Assembly: GCA_003315335.1 (NCBI GenBank)
Contig: QNRL01000014.1
Coordinates: 1-64,000, forward strand
Direction: 5' to 3'
Source: Pseudocitrobacter faecalis
GTDB taxonomy: Bacteria > Pseudomonadota > Gammaproteobacteria > Enterobacterales > Enterobacteriaceae
DNA: 64,000 nt
Position numbers and translations under genes: made by a program. The notes under the pieces are model-generated. The model was not told the DNA's origin. It saw only the letters and a list, made by a program, of their open reading frames with translations, and made no database searches. The number at the start of each line of letters is the position of its first letter. Position 1 is the stretch's first letter. Of the stretch, positions 33,117 through 43,346 are shown in pieces.

Positions 33117-33911
33117 ATGGCTATTTCTATTAAAACACCTGAAGAAATCGAAAAGATGCGCGTCGCGGGTCGTCTGGCAGCCGAAGTGCTGGAGATGATC
33201 GAGCAGCACATCAAACCGGGCGTGAGCACCGGCGAGCTGGATCGCATCTGCGATGACTGGATCGTCAACCACCAGCATGCGATCTCCGCCTGCCTCGGCT
33301 ATCACGGTTATCCAAAATCAGTCTGCATCTCTATTAACGAAGTGGTCTGCCACGGGATCCCCGACGATGCTAAACATCTGAAAGATGGCGACATCGTTAA
33401 CATCGATGTAACCGTTATTAAAGACGAGTTCCACGGTGACACCTCAAAAATGTTCATCGTCGGCAAACCAACCATTCTGGGCGAGCGCCTGTGCCGCGTC
33501 ACCCAGGAAAGCCTCTATCTGGGCATCAAAATGGTAAAACCGGGCATCCGCCTGCGCACCATCGGCGCGGCGATTCAGAAGTACGCGGAAGCAGAAGGTT
33601 TCTCTGTGGTACGCGAATACTGTGGTCACGGTATCGGTCGCGGCTTCCACGAAGAACCGCAGGTACTGCACTATGATGCAGATGACGGCGGCGTGGTACT
33701 GAAAGAAGGCATGACCTTCACCATCGAACCGATGCTGAACGCCGGTGATTACCGCATTCGTACCATGAAAGATGGCTGGACGGTAAAAACCAAAGACCGC
33801 AGCTTGTCTGCGCAGTACGAGCATACTATTGTGGTAACGGCTAACGGCTGCGAAATTCTGACGCTGCGTAAGGATGACACCATCCCGGCGGTTATCTCGC
33901 ACGACGAATAA
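33117..33911 (+). CDS. map: methionine aminopeptidase
   Basis: A 264-residue type I enzyme that removes the initiator methionine from nascent proteins. The pita-bread metal ligands are seen in order: NIDVTVI (D97), HGDTSKMF (D108), GHGIGRGFHEEP (H171), the glutamate in FTIEPML (E204) and the one in QYEHTIVV (E235). Length equals E. coli Map. It is divergent from rpsB; the 321-base gap holds the rpsB leader and promoter, and no further gene is seen there. Confidence 0.98.
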   Translation: MAISIKTPEEIEKMRVAGRLAAEVLEMIEQHIKPGVSTGELDRICDDWIVNHQHAISACLGYHGYPKSVCISINEVVCHGIPDDAKHLKDGDIVNIDVTVIKDEFHGDTSKMFIVGKPTILGERLCRVTQESLYLGIKMVKPGIRLRTIGAAIQKYAEAEGFSVVREYCGHGIGRGFHEEPQVLHYDADDGGVVLKEGMTFTIEPMLNAGDYRIRTMKDGWTVKTKDRSLSAQYEHTIVVTANGCEILTLRKDDTIPAVISHDE

Positions 33912-33917
33912 TTGATT

Positions 33918-34007
33918 TGCCTGATGGCGATGCCAACGCATCTTATCAGGCCTACAAATTGCTCTCTCCAGTAGGCCGGATAAGGCGCTTGTGCCGTCAT
34001 CCGGCTT
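33918..34007 (+). repeat. BIME / REP pair between map and glnD
   Basis: Two REP-like units in opposite orientation: GCCTGATGGCG...CTTATCAGGCCTACAA, then GTAGGCCGGATAAGGCG...GTCATCCGGC. The GCCGGATAAGGCG core is the usual enterobacterial REP core. The element reaches almost to the glnD start. Confidence 0.85.
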
Positions 34008-34031
34008 TTTATATGGGTGGCGCAAACATCA

Positions 34032-36704
34032 ATGAAAACTCTTCCTGAACAGCTCGCGAATACCGCACTCCCCACCCTTCCCAATCAGCCGCAGAATCCC
34101 GGTGCCTGGCCTGCGGATATGCTGAATATTGCCACCATCAAAGCCCATCTTGATGCTTTCCAGCGGTGGCTGGGAGAAGCCTTTGACAGCGGCATTTCCG
34201 CCGAACAGCTCATCGAAGCGCGCACCGAATTCATCGACCAGCTCCTGCAGCGCCTCTGGCTTCAATACGGTTTTGGTGAAGTGGAAGACGCCGCGCTGGT
34301 TGCCGTTGGCGGGTACGGACGCGGTGAATTACATCCGCTTTCCGACATCGATCTCCTGATTTTAAGCCGTAAGAAACTGCCCGATGAACAGGCGCAGAAA
34401 ATTGGCGAGCTATTAACGCTACTCTGGGATCTCAAGCTGGAAGTGGGCCATAGCGTACGAACGCTGGAAGAGTGCCTGCTGGAAGGTCTTTCAGATCTGA
34501 CCGTTGCCACTAACCTGATTGAATCACGCCTGCTGATTGGCGACGTCGCCCTGTTCCTGGAACTGCAAAAACACATTTTCAGCGAAGGCTTCTGGCCGTC
34601 AGAAAAATTCTTCCCGGCGAAAGTGGAAGAGCAAAACGCACGTCACCAGCGCTATCACGGCACCAGCTATAATCTTGAGCCGGATATAAAAAGCAGCCCC
34701 GGCGGCCTGCGCGACATCCACACCTTACAGTGGGTCGCTCGCCGTCACTTTGGCGCCACCTCGCTGGATGAAATGGTCGGTTTTGGCTTTTTGACCGAAG
34801 CCGAGCGTAACGAACTCAATGAGTGTCTGCATCTGCTGTGGCGAATCCGTTTCGCCCTGCATCTTGAACTCAACCGCTACGACAACCGCCTCCTGTTCGA
34901 CCGCCAGCTTAGCGTCGCCCAGCGCCTTAACTACGGCGGCGAAGGCAATCAGCCGGTTGAACACATGATGAAGGATTTCTACCGCGTGACGCGCCGCGTC
35001 GGCGAGCTCAATCATATGCTGCTTCAGCTTTTTGACGAGGCGATTCTCGCCCTGACGGAAGATGAAAAACCGCGCCCGATTGACGATGATTTTCAGCTAC
35101 GCGGCACGCTTATCGACCTGCGCGATGACACGCTATTTATCCGCGAACCGCAGGCGATTCTGCGCATGTTCTTTATTATGGTGCGCAACAGCACCATTAC
35201 CGGGATTTACTCCACAACCCTGCGCCACCTGCGCCATGCACGTCGTCATCTGGCGCAGCCATTGTGCTATATCCCGGAAGCCCGCTCGATTTTCCTCAGC
35301 ATGCTGCGCCATCCCGGCGCAGTGAAGCGCGGCCTGCTTCCGATGCATCGCCATAGCGTGCTGTGGGCCTATATGCCGCAGTGGTCGCACATTGTCGGTC
35401 AAATGCAGTTTGACCTGTTCCACGCCTACACAGTCGATGAACACACCATTCGCGTACTGCTTAAACTGGAAAGCTTTGCCGAAGAAGCGACGCGCCCGCG
35501 CCATCCGCTGTGCGTCGATCTCTGGCCGCGTCTTACCCATCCTGAACTGATTCTGATAGCCGCACTGTTTCACGACATCGCCAAAGGACGCGGGGGCGAT
35601 CACTCCATTCTGGGTGCGGAAGACGTGCTGAAGTTTGCCGAACTGCACGGCCTGAATTCTCGCGAAACGCAACTGGTTGCCTGGCTGGTGCGCCATCATC
35701 TGCTAATGTCCGTCACCGCTCAGCGGCGTGATATTCAGGATCCGGAAGTCATTAAACAGTTTGCTGAATTGGTGCAAACGGAAAACCGTCTGCGCTATCT
35801 GGTGTGTCTGACGGTTGCTGATATTTGTGCCACCAATGAAACCCTGTGGAACAGCTGGAAGCAAAGCCTGTTGCGCGAACTCTATTTCGCCACCGAAAAA
35901 CAGCTGCGCCGGGGAATGGATAACACGCCGGATATGCGCGAACGCGTGCGTCATCACCAGATGCAGGCGCTGGCCCTGCTGCGCATGGATAACATTGACG
36001 AAGAGAAGCTGCATCAAATCTGGAACCGCTGCCGCGCCAATTACTTTGTGCGTCACACGCCAAATCAGCTTGCCTGGCACGCCCGCCACCTGTTGCAGCA
36101 CGATCTCACAGAACCGATGATCCTGTTAAGCCCGCAGGCCACCCGTGGCGGCACCGAGATTTTCATCTGGAGCCCGGATCGCCCTTACCTCTTTGCGGCG
36201 GTCTGTGCAGAGCTGGACAGACGTAACCTCAGCGTGCACGACGCGCAGATTTTCACCACCCGTGACGGCATGGCAATGGATACGTTTATCGTGCTGGAAC
36301 CCGATGGTAGCCCGCTCTCATCCGATCGCCATGAGGCTATTCGTCTTGGACTGGAACAGGCCATTACCCAACGCAGTTGGCAGGCACCGCAGCCGCGTCG
36401 TCAGCCGGCAAAATTGCGTCACTTCTCCGTCGATACCGAGGTGAATTTCCTGCCAACGCATACTGACCGGAAATCTTTCCTCGAACTGATTGCGCTCGAT
36501 CAGCCAGGGCTATTGGCACGTGTCGGTAAAGTGTTCGCCGACCTCGGAATTTCCCTTCACGGGGCCAGAATTACGACAATTGGTGAACGAGTAGAAGATT
36601 TATTTATAATCGCCACCGCCGACCGGCGTGCGCTTAATAATGCGCTGCAATTAGAGGTACAACAACGGTTGACAGCAGCCCTCAATCCAAACGATAAAGG
36701 GTAA
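34032..36704 (+). CDS. glnD: bifunctional PII uridylyltransferase / uridylyl-removing enzyme
   Basis: An 890-residue nitrogen sensor that uridylylates GlnB/GlnK when glutamine is low and removes UMP when it is high. The order is: nucleotidyltransferase ([17 protein letters not shown], about 95-112), linker, HD domain ([13 protein letters not shown], about 515) for UMP removal, and two C-terminal ACT domains (about 708-790 and 816-890) for glutamine sensing. I chose ATG 34032, giving the E. coli length; a GTG five codons upstream is also open. Confidence 0.97.
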   Translation: MKTLPEQLANTALPTLPNQPQNPGAWPADMLNIATIKAHLDAFQRWLGEAFDSGISAEQLIEARTEFIDQLLQRLWLQYGFGEVEDAALVAVGGYGRGELHPLSDIDLLILSRKKLPDEQAQKIGELLTLLWDLKLEVGHSVRTLEECLLEGLSDLTVATNLIESRLLIGDVALFLELQKHIFSEGFWPSEKFFPAKVEEQNARHQRYHGTSYNLEPDIKSSPGGLRDIHTLQWVARRHFGATSLDEMVGFGFLTEAERNELNECLHLLWRIRFALHLELNRYDNRLLFDRQLSVAQRLNYGGEGNQPVEHMMKDFYRVTRRVGELNHMLLQLFDEAILALTEDEKPRPIDDDFQLRGTLIDLRDDTLFIREPQAILRMFFIMVRNSTITGIYSTTLRHLRHARRHLAQPLCYIPEARSIFLSMLRHPGAVKRGLLPMHRHSVLWAYMPQWSHIVGQMQFDLFHAYTVDEHTIRVLLKLESFAEEATRPRHPLCVDLWPRLTHPELILIAALFHDIAKGRGGDHSILGAEDVLKFAELHGLNSRETQLVAWLVRHHLLMSVTAQRRDIQDPEVIKQFAELVQTENRLRYLVCLTVADICATNETLWNSWKQSLLRELYFATEKQLRRGMDNTPDMRERVRHHQMQALALLRMDNIDEEKLHQIWNRCRANYFVRHTPNQLAWHARHLLQHDLTEPMILLSPQATRGGTEIFIWSPDRPYLFAAVCAELDRRNLSVHDAQIFTTRDGMAMDTFIVLEPDGSPLSSDRHEAIRLGLEQAITQRSWQAPQPRRQPAKLRHFSVDTEVNFLPTHTDRKSFLELIALDQPGLLARVGKVFADLGISLHGARITTIGERVEDLFIIATADRRALNNALQLEVQQRLTAALNPNDKG

Positions 36705-36736
36705 TCATTTTTTTTACACAGATGGAAAGAGTAACA

Positions 36737-37561
36737 ATGCAGCAATTACAGAACGTTATTGAGTCCGCTTTCGAGCGTCGCGCCGACATTACCCCAAACA
36801 ATGTCGACACCGTAACCCGCGAAGCGGTAAACCAGGTTATTTCATTACTGGATTCCGGCGCGCTGCGTGTCGCTGAAAAAATTGACGGCCAGTGGGTCAC
36901 TCACCAGTGGTTGAAGAAAGCGGTTCTGCTCTCTTTCCGTATTAACGATAACCAGGTTATCGATGGTGCGGAAAGCCGCTACTTCGATAAAGTGCCGATG
37001 AAATTCGCTGACTACGACGAAGCGCGCTTCCAGAAAGAAGGCTTCCGCGTGGTTCCACCTGCGGCCGTTCGTCAGGGTGCGTACATCGCGCGCAACACCG
37101 TGCTGATGCCGTCCTACGTTAACATCGGCGCATACGTTGACGAAGGTTCCATGGTTGACACCTGGGCAACCGTTGGCTCCTGCGCGCAAATCGGTAAAAA
37201 CGTTCACCTGTCTGGCGGCGTCGGCATCGGCGGCGTACTGGAACCGCTGCAGGCTAACCCAACCATCATCGAAGACAACTGCTTCATCGGCGCACGCTCT
37301 GAAGTCGTTGAAGGCGTGATTGTGGAAGAAGGCTCTGTTATCTCCATGGGCGTATACCTGGGCCAGAGTACCAAAATCTACGACCGCGAAACCGGCGAAG
37401 TCTTCTATGGCCGCGTTCCGGCGGGCTCCGTTGTCGTCTCCGGCAACCTGCCGTCAAAAGATGGCAAATACAGCCTGTACTGCGCGGTCATCGTGAAGAA
37501 AGTCGACGCCAAAACTCGTGGCAAAGTGGGCATCAACGAACTGCTGCGAACTATCGATTAA
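36737..37561 (+). CDS. dapD: tetrahydrodipicolinate N-succinyltransferase
   Basis: A 274-residue trimeric left-handed beta-helix enzyme of the succinylase route to meso-diaminopimelate and lysine. The hexapeptide region (about 105-235) includes NIGAYVDEG and [13 protein letters not shown] 36737 has GGAAAGAG six bases upstream and gives the E. coli length; an ATG five codons earlier is less likely. It ends at a strong terminator. Confidence 0.97.
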   Translation: MQQLQNVIESAFERRADITPNNVDTVTREAVNQVISLLDSGALRVAEKIDGQWVTHQWLKKAVLLSFRINDNQVIDGAESRYFDKVPMKFADYDEARFQKEGFRVVPPAAVRQGAYIARNTVLMPSYVNIGAYVDEGSMVDTWATVGSCAQIGKNVHLSGGVGIGGVLEPLQANPTIIEDNCFIGARSEVVEGVIVEEGSVISMGVYLGQSTKIYDRETGEVFYGRVPAGSVVVSGNLPSKDGKYSLYCAVIVKKVDAKTRGKVGINELLRTID

Positions 37562-37571
37562 GATAGAGGCT

Positions 37572-37598
37572 AAAGCGGGGGCTACCCCGCTTTTTTTT
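37572..37598 (+). terminator. dapD terminator
   Basis: AAAGCGGGG / CCCCGCTTT with a four-base loop and an eight-T tract. It comes directly after dapD. Confidence 0.96.
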
Positions 37599-37668
37599 CG
37601 TTCCAAACTGGCGGAAAACGGTTTTTTCACTGATTATTCAATAGGTAAATTACAGCAAGGGTACCGCT

Positions 37669-38058
37669 ATGTACGATAATCTGAAAAGTTTGGGCATTAC
37701 CAATCCTGATGAAATCGATCGTTACAGCCTCCGGCAGGAAGCCAACAACGATATCCTGAAAATCTACTTCCAGAAGGATAAGGGTGAGTTTTTCGCCAAA
37801 AGCGTGAAGTTTAAGTATCCGCGCCAGCGCAAAACCGTTGCTGCCGACGGCGTTGGACAGGGATACAAAGAGGTGCAGGAGATTAGCCCTAACCTGCGCT
37901 ATGTGATTGATGAACTGGATCAGATTTGTCAGCGCGATCGCACCGAGGTGGATCTTAAGCGTAAGATCCTGGACGATCTGCGTCACCTGGAATCAGTGGT
38001 GACCAATAAGATCAGCGAGATTGAAGCGGATCTGGAAAAACTGACGCGGAATAAATAG
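37669..38058 (+). CDS. yaeH: YaeH family DUF3461 protein
   Basis: A 129-residue protein of unknown function, one residue longer than E. coli YaeH. It is highly charged, with a predicted helical C-terminal half (about 75-129) rich in E/K/L heptads that could form a coiled coil. It has no signal peptide or membrane segment. Near-identity to E. coli supports a real gene. It is monocistronic between the dapD terminator and a palindromic repeat. Confidence 0.9.
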   Translation: MYDNLKSLGITNPDEIDRYSLRQEANNDILKIYFQKDKGEFFAKSVKFKYPRQRKTVAADGVGQGYKEVQEISPNLRYVIDELDQICQRDRTEVDLKRKILDDLRHLESVVTNKISEIEADLEKLTRNK

Positions 38059-38154
38059 CCCCTCACCCCGGCCCTCTCCCACAGGGAGAGGGAGAAAACC
38101 GCACACATTTAACCCATGGCACCGTCGCACCCTTCTCCCTCAGGGTGAGGGGGG
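38059..38154 (+). repeat. GGGAGAGGG palindromic intergenic element (yaeH-cdaR)
   Basis: Two inverted GC-rich modules: CCCTCTCCC-ACA-GGGAGAGGG near 38072-38092, and TTCTCCCTCAGGGTGAGGGG near 38133-38152; the flanking CCCCTCACC and GGTGAGGGG also pair across the whole element. The same motifs recur at 49300-49390 and 58191-58470. It separates convergent yaeH and cdaR and could stop transcription from both. Confidence 0.8.
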
Positions 38155-38164
38155 CGCGGTTCCG

Positions 38165-39322
38165 CTACGGCTGCTCATCCAGCTGCAACGCCACATACAA
38201 CAACAACCTATCGTCAAAATTACTCAAATCCAGCCCCGTTAATTCCGAGATACGATTCAGACGATACTCCAGCGTATTACGGTGTATAAACAGCGCCTTC
38301 GATGTCGCCAGTGGCTGCACATTATGGCGAAACCACGCCGTCAGGGTTCGTCTGAGTAATCCATTATTATCCATCGCTTTTAGACGCGTTAACGGGCGGG
38401 CCAGCTCATTGGCCTGCCACCCACCGCGCAGACTATCGAGCAGCACGGGTAGCATCAGATCCTGATAAAAATAGCTGCGGCTTTCCGGCATGCGCTGTTT
38501 TCCCACCATCATAGTGGTGCGCGCCGTGCGGTAAGAACGCGCAATGCTGCCCGGCCCGGTGAAATAGTTACCCAGCGAAACACGAAAACGCAGCTGTCCG
38601 TTCTCTTTCATCCGCGTGATGAGTTGCTCGACGCGTTTGCGGTGATCTTCCGCATCCCAGCGGCCAAACGAGTTCAGTGCCGGTTTCAGCACCACCATTT
38701 CAGTCAGTGAAACAATCGCGATCAGGTTATTACGCTCAGGCGTCGTTAGCGCATTTTGCAACTGCTGAAGCTCAGCCATTGCGCTATCCACGCCAAGCTG
38801 CCCGCTGTCCACTTCCACCACCGCCACCACGCGCGGCTGGTTCAAGTCGATACCCAGACGTTGCGCCCATTCGGTTAACGCGGGCGTATTCTCCTCCGCC
38901 TGAATCAGGTTCATGACCAGCTCTTCACGCAGACGGCTATCCTGTGCCAGCAGGTGCATCAGACGTGACTGTTCGAGCATCATTTCGGCGGTCATGCAAA
39001 CCAGTTCGCCGTATTTACGCAGCGTCTCCGGCTCGCCAGTCAGGCCGATAACGCCAACAATCTCGCCCTCCAGTCGCAGCGGCAAGTTGATCCCCTGACG
39101 CACGCCGTGCAGATGCCTGGCGACCGCATCGTCAATGTCCACCACGCGGCCCTGAGAAAGCACCAACAGCGCCCCTTCGTGCAATTCACCAATACGCTCG
39201 CGATCGCCGCTACCGATGATGCGACCACGGGCGTCCATGACGTTGATGTTGGTGTCGATAATGCGCATGGTTCGCGCCACGATATCCTGCGCCATTTTGG
39301 TATCAAGATGCCAGCCAGCCAT
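38165..39322 (-). CDS. cdaR: sugar diacid regulator CdaR
   Basis: A 385-residue activator of glucarate, galactarate and glycerate use. The order is: N-terminal sugar-diacid-binding domain (about 5-135, with ARGRIIGSGDRERIG), a GGDEF-like middle region, and a C-terminal PucR-type helix-turn-helix (FIHRNTLEYRLNRI, near 350). I chose ATG 39322 with AGGAGG six bases upstream, giving the E. coli length. None of its target genes is nearby. Confidence 0.96.
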   Translation of the reverse strand: MAGWHLDTKMAQDIVARTMRIIDTNINVMDARGRIIGSGDRERIGELHEGALLVLSQGRVVDIDDAVARHLHGVRQGINLPLRLEGEIVGVIGLTGEPETLRKYGELVCMTAEMMLEQSRLMHLLAQDSRLREELVMNLIQAEENTPALTEWAQRLGIDLNQPRVVAVVEVDSGQLGVDSAMAELQQLQNALTTPERNNLIAIVSLTEMVVLKPALNSFGRWDAEDHRKRVEQLITRMKENGQLRFRVSLGNYFTGPGSIARSYRTARTTMMVGKQRMPESRSYFYQDLMLPVLLDSLRGGWQANELARPLTRLKAMDNNGLLRRTLTAWFRHNVQPLATSKALFIHRNTLEYRLNRISELTGLDLSNFDDRLLLYVALQLDEQP

Positions 39323-39437
39323 GTAATCCTCCTGTGAGCAGGTTACAGCATAAGAAAGATGGCTAACCGCCGCACTGTGCAAATGCACAAAGCCTGGGTG
39401 AGAAATATGGAGTTGTGGAAGGCTTCACAGAACAATA

Positions 39438-39470
39438 AGAAAACCCTTTCCCCGAAAAGGGAAAGGGTTG
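39438..39470 (-). terminator. degP terminator
   Basis: AACCCTTTCC / GGAAAGGGTT hairpin with an eight-base loop, followed on the minus strand by TTCTTATTG. It separates degP from cdaR. Confidence 0.85.
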
Positions 39471-39480
39471 GCAGAGGGGA

Positions 39481-40914
39481 TTACTGCATCAACAGGTAGA
39501 TAGAGCTATCACCACGCTGAATGTTCAGCGCCAGTACGGACGGTTTGCTGTCGAGGATTTTGCGCAGCTCAGCGATATTTTTCACCGCTTGCTGGTTCGC
39601 CCCCACAATGACATCACCTTTTTTCAGGCCAATCTGCGCCGCAGGGGAACCGGCTTTCACCGTGTTAACCACAACGCCTTTTTCCTGGCCTTTATTGCTC
39701 ATTTCCGCCCCTTCGATACCGCTGAAGATAGAGCTGGAATCAACCTGATTCTGGCTGCTCTGTTGCAGTTCCAGGCTCACGGTCACCGGTTTACCGTCGC
39801 GCAGCAGGCCGAGGCTGATTTTGCTGCCGATTGGCATGGTGCCAACCTGTGCGCGCAGTGCCGCGAAGCTGCTGATTGGTTTACCGTTCAGAGAGGTGAT
39901 CACATCACCCGCTTTAATCCCCGCTTTTGCTGCGGAAGAATTCGGCATCACCTGGCTTACGAATGCGCCGCGCTGAGCGTCAACTTTCATCGCTTTCGCC
40001 AGCTCGGAGTTCAGCTCGGTTCCCATGATACCCAGTTCGCCGCGTTTCACCTGGCCGAATTCCACCATCTGCGAGGTCAGGTTTTTCACCATATTGCTCG
40101 GGATAGCGAAGCCGATACCAATGTTGCCGCCGTCAGGTGCGAGAATCGCGGTATTGATACCGATCAGTTCCCCGTTCAGGTTCACCAGCGCGCCGCCGGA
40201 GTTACCGCGGTTAATCGCCGCATCGGTCTGGATAAAGTTTTCATAGTTTTCAACGTTCAGGCCGCTACGACCCAGCGCCGAAACGATACCGGAGGTCACG
40301 GTTTCACCCAGACCGAACGGGTTACCGATAGCGACGGTATAGTCCCCCACGCGCAGCGCGTCGGAATCTGCCATCTTAATTGCCGTCAGGTTTTTCGGAT
40401 CCTGAATCTGGATCAGCGCAATATCGGAGCGCGGATCTTTGCCGACGATTTTGGCGTCAAATTTACGCCCATCGCTCAGTTGCACCTTAATGGTCGTCGC
40501 GTTATCGACGACATGGTTGTTAGTCACAACATAGCCCTTCGCCGCATCAATCACGACGCCCGAACCCAGCGCCTGGAATTTCTGCTGCTGGCCACCGCCC
40601 TGTCCACCATCAGGCCCACCGCCCTGGCAGAATGGCGAGTTCTGGAACGGAGAGCCGTCCTGGCAGAACGGTGAATTGTCGCCAAAGAACTGCTGGAAAT
40701 TACGCCCCATACGTGGGGTATTCACGGTCGTGCTGCCTTCAACGTTGATACTGACTACGGACGGCATCACTTTTTCCAGCATTGGCGCCAGGCTTGGCAT
40801 TTGCTGTGCGGTAGTGGCGGATGACGCCGTCTCAGCCGCGCTAGCGGACAACGGAGACAATGCCAAACTTAAACTAAGAGCCAGTGCACTCATTGCTAAC
40901 GTGGTTTTTTTCAT
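39481..40914 (-). CDS. degP: periplasmic protease/chaperone DegP
   Basis: A 477-residue HtrA protease that degrades or holds misfolded envelope proteins. A 26-residue signal peptide ends ASA-A. The catalytic triad is H134 (NNHV), D164 (RSDIAL) and S239 (GNSGG); two PDZ domains follow (about 285-375 and 395-477). The LA loop (about 78-110) carries two SPFCQ copies, including its disulfide cysteines, and a glycine-rich run three residues longer than in E. coli. I chose ATG 40914; the upstream in-frame extension is not conserved. Confidence 0.97.
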   Translation of the reverse strand: MKKTTLAMSALALSLSLALSPLSASAAETASSATTAQQMPSLAPMLEKVMPSVVSINVEGSTTVNTPRMGRNFQQFFGDNSPFCQDGSPFQNSPFCQGGGPDGGQGGGQQQKFQALGSGVVIDAAKGYVVTNNHVVDNATTIKVQLSDGRKFDAKIVGKDPRSDIALIQIQDPKNLTAIKMADSDALRVGDYTVAIGNPFGLGETVTSGIVSALGRSGLNVENYENFIQTDAAINRGNSGGALVNLNGELIGINTAILAPDGGNIGIGFAIPSNMVKNLTSQMVEFGQVKRGELGIMGTELNSELAKAMKVDAQRGAFVSQVMPNSSAAKAGIKAGDVITSLNGKPISSFAALRAQVGTMPIGSKISLGLLRDGKPVTVSLELQQSSQNQVDSSSIFSGIEGAEMSNKGQEKGVVVNTVKAGSPAAQIGLKKGDVIVGANQQAVKNIAELRKILDSKPSVLALNIQRGDSSIYLLMQ

Positions 40915-40964
40915 GTGTTTCAATCTCAATTTCAGATTATGCAAAGTTGCTGTGTACGTGACTA

Positions 40965-40992
40965 TCAGAGTCATTTTCTAACGCTAAGTTCC
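40965..40992 (-). promoter_or_regulatory. sigma-E promoter of degP
   Basis: On the minus strand GGAACTT (40992-40986), a 16-base spacer and TCTGA (40969-40965) match the sigma-E consensus exactly in -35 and spacing. Transcription would start near 40959, about 45 bases before the ATG. Confidence 0.92.
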
Positions 40993-41019
40993 GCGCTTAA
41001 CACGCTGGAAAAAGTAAAA

Positions 41020-41040
41020 ATTTATTGTTCATCTTTACAA
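41020..41040 (-). promoter_or_regulatory. candidate CpxR site upstream of degP
   Basis: GTAAAGATGAACAATAAA lies on the minus strand from 41038, about 45 bases before the sigma-E -35. It closely follows the E. coli degP region where CpxR binds (GTAAA half sites). The second half site is degenerate. Confidence 0.55.
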
Positions 41041-41049
41041 AACTCGTGG

Positions 41050-42564
41050 TTATTCCACCGCCATCAGACGCCGATATTCATCCCACGCGTAGAGATCGGT
41101 CATCCCACTGATATAGTCCTGAATCAGGCGACAGCGATAATAGTATTCCATCACCGGAAATTCTGCTGCGTCACGCGCGACTTTATTTACGGCCTCGATA
41201 TACGCCAGTCGATGGTTACGCGAGAGTTTCTGGAACAGGCGCGATTCTATCGGCAGTGAAACGATACGCTCTTTCTCAACCAACAACGTGAAGTCACTTT
41301 GCGATAATTTCAACAGGGGAGAATAGATTTCCAGCAACCCGCTAATCACCCGGTATCCCTGAAGCTCAAGCATCTCGACATCAGAATGACTAAACACATG
41401 TTTTATAGCTACTTTTTTATAAAGATCGAGTAACTGACTATAATCGCTTTCATCTTCCAGCAGCGCATGATTAAAGTCGCCGCGGTAGATTTCTGGCAAA
41501 TTATCAATAAAACGTTGGGCGGCGAAGGGCACCAGCTTATTTAATGTATTGACGCGCAAATACATAAAGAACTGATCAACAGTACTGCGACTTAATGAAT
41601 TGGAGCGCGATTTATCCCAGGCATTTTCGACCACCTGCGCGAACAAAGAACCTTTACCATGTTCAGGCCAGGCATCATGTAAATGTTGATAAAGCTGCTC
41701 GACGCTAAAGATACGTTTTTCCACCGCATCCTCAAGATCTGCTACACAATAGGAGATATCATCCGCTGCTTCCATAATCCAGGTTAAGGGAAAACGATTG
41801 TAAGGGGCTAAATCCAGTTCTTTACGTAAGCGCGCAATATAGTGCTCTTCGGCCAAATAATAGCCAGGTTTTTTCATTAAATAGCTGTGGCTTGCCGGCA
41901 CATCGCTGGCCCACCAGGCGGGGCGAGTATATTTTAAAATACAACCGACCTGCGCCCAGGTAAGATTCATGCGCATTAACGTATGCACCATACGAATCCC
42001 CTGCGCATTACCTTCGAAATGACAGAGATCCTGACGTACCTTTCGCCGCAAATCATTCAGCGTCTCATCGCCTTCCAGTAAGCGCAAAGTAGCAACCACG
42101 CAGCGATCGTGGCTTAGCGGCTGTTGGGTGGCATCAGCCGGAACCAGCCGTTGGCGGAACCAGTCATTGATTGCCGCCTCGCCAAAATGACCAAACGGCG
42201 GGTTACCAATGTCGTGCATCAGGCAGGCCATCTCTACGATGCTTTCGAACGGCCCGGTCAGCTCATCCAGCCCGTAAGCCCCCAGCAGCTTTTTCTCTTT
42301 CAGACGGCTGAGCACTTCTTTCGCGATATAACGCCCCACCTGCTGCACTTCCAGTGAGTGAGTCAGGCGCGTACGCACGGCAGCGTTGCGCTCCAGTGGA
42401 AAAACCTGGGTTTTCTGCTGTAAACGACGAATCGCCGGGGAGTTAATGATGCGCCCGCGATCGCTTTCGAATATTTGCAGAATTTCATGCTCAGAGCTGA
42501 CGCCTTCTGGCGAGCGGTAGCGCCGACCCCAGTTAATTTTGTTGCGAAAATCAATCTTTGCCAT
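41050..42564 (-). CDS. dgt: deoxyguanosine triphosphate triphosphohydrolase
   Basis: A 504-residue hexameric HD-domain enzyme that splits dGTP into deoxyguanosine and triphosphate. The metal motif is seen as RLTHSLEV (H69 region) and [13 protein letters not shown] (about 114-126), with the last aspartate in EAADDISY. Length is one less than E. coli Dgt. It is divergent from mtn; degP follows with its own promoter. Confidence 0.97.
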   Translation of the reverse strand: MAKIDFRNKINWGRRYRSPEGVSSEHEILQIFESDRGRIINSPAIRRLQQKTQVFPLERNAAVRTRLTHSLEVQQVGRYIAKEVLSRLKEKKLLGAYGLDELTGPFESIVEMACLMHDIGNPPFGHFGEAAINDWFRQRLVPADATQQPLSHDRCVVATLRLLEGDETLNDLRRKVRQDLCHFEGNAQGIRMVHTLMRMNLTWAQVGCILKYTRPAWWASDVPASHSYLMKKPGYYLAEEHYIARLRKELDLAPYNRFPLTWIMEAADDISYCVADLEDAVEKRIFSVEQLYQHLHDAWPEHGKGSLFAQVVENAWDKSRSNSLSRSTVDQFFMYLRVNTLNKLVPFAAQRFIDNLPEIYRGDFNHALLEDESDYSQLLDLYKKVAIKHVFSHSDVEMLELQGYRVISGLLEIYSPLLKLSQSDFTLLVEKERIVSLPIESRLFQKLSRNHRLAYIEAVNKVARDAAEFPVMEYYYRCRLIQDYISGMTDLYAWDEYRRLMAVE

Positions 42565-42647
42565 AGCCTCTCCATCGCGAGAAATGCGCTTCCCCTGAAC
42601 CCCATGGTAGACTATGCATCCAAATAGGGCATATCGCGAGTAAATCT

Positions 42648-43346
42648 ATGAAAATCGGCATCATTGGCGCAATGGAAGAAGAAGTTACGCTGCTGCGTGA
42701 CAAAATCGAAAACCGTGAAACGCTCTCCATCGGCGGAAGTGAAATTTATACCGGTCAGCTTAACGGGGTGGATGTCGCGTTACTGAAATCCGGTATCGGT
42801 AAAGTCGCTGCCGCGATGGGCGCAACCCTACTGCTGGAACGTTGTCAGCCGGACGTGATTATCAACACCGGCTCTGCAGGCGGCCTGGCACCGACGCTGA
42901 AGGTGGGCGATATCGTCGTTTCCGATGAAGCGCGCTATCACGACGCAGATGTAACCGCGTTCGGCTACGAGTTTGGTCAGCTTCCAGGCTGCCCGGCAGG
43001 GTTTAAAGCTGACGAAAAACTGATCTCTGCGGCGCAAGAGTGCATTCAGGCATTAAATCTGAATGCGGTACGCGGCCTGATCGTCAGCGGCGACGCCTTC
43101 ATCAACGGCTCTGTAGGCCTGGCGAAGATCCGTCACAACTTCCCGCAGGCAGTTGCCGTTGAGATGGAAGCGACCGCCATCGCGCACGTTTGTCACAACT
43201 TTAACGTCCCGTTCGTGGTGGTTCGCGCCATCTCCGATGTCGCTGACCAGCAGTCTCACCTGAGTTTTGATGAGTTCCTGGCGGTTGCGGCAAAACAATC
43301 CACCCTGATGGTGGAAGCCCTGGTGCAGAAGCTGGCGCGTGGTTAA
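42648..43346 (+). CDS. mtn: 5'-methylthioadenosine/S-adenosylhomocysteine nucleosidase
   Basis: A 232-residue nucleosidase that recycles MTA, SAH and 5'-deoxyadenosine; with SAH it feeds autoinducer-2 production. Catalytic residues by family alignment are E12 (GAMEEEV), E174 (VEMEATAIA) and D197 (AISDVADQ). Length equals E. coli Mtn (Pfs). Its end overlaps the btuF start by eight bases. Confidence 0.98.
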   Translation: MKIGIIGAMEEEVTLLRDKIENRETLSIGGSEIYTGQLNGVDVALLKSGIGKVAAAMGATLLLERCQPDVIINTGSAGGLAPTLKVGDIVVSDEARYHDADVTAFGYEFGQLPGCPAGFKADEKLISAAQECIQALNLNAVRGLIVSGDAFINGSVGLAKIRHNFPQAVAVEMEATAIAHVCHNFNVPFVVVRAISDVADQQSHLSFDEFLAVAAKQSTLMVEALVQKLARG

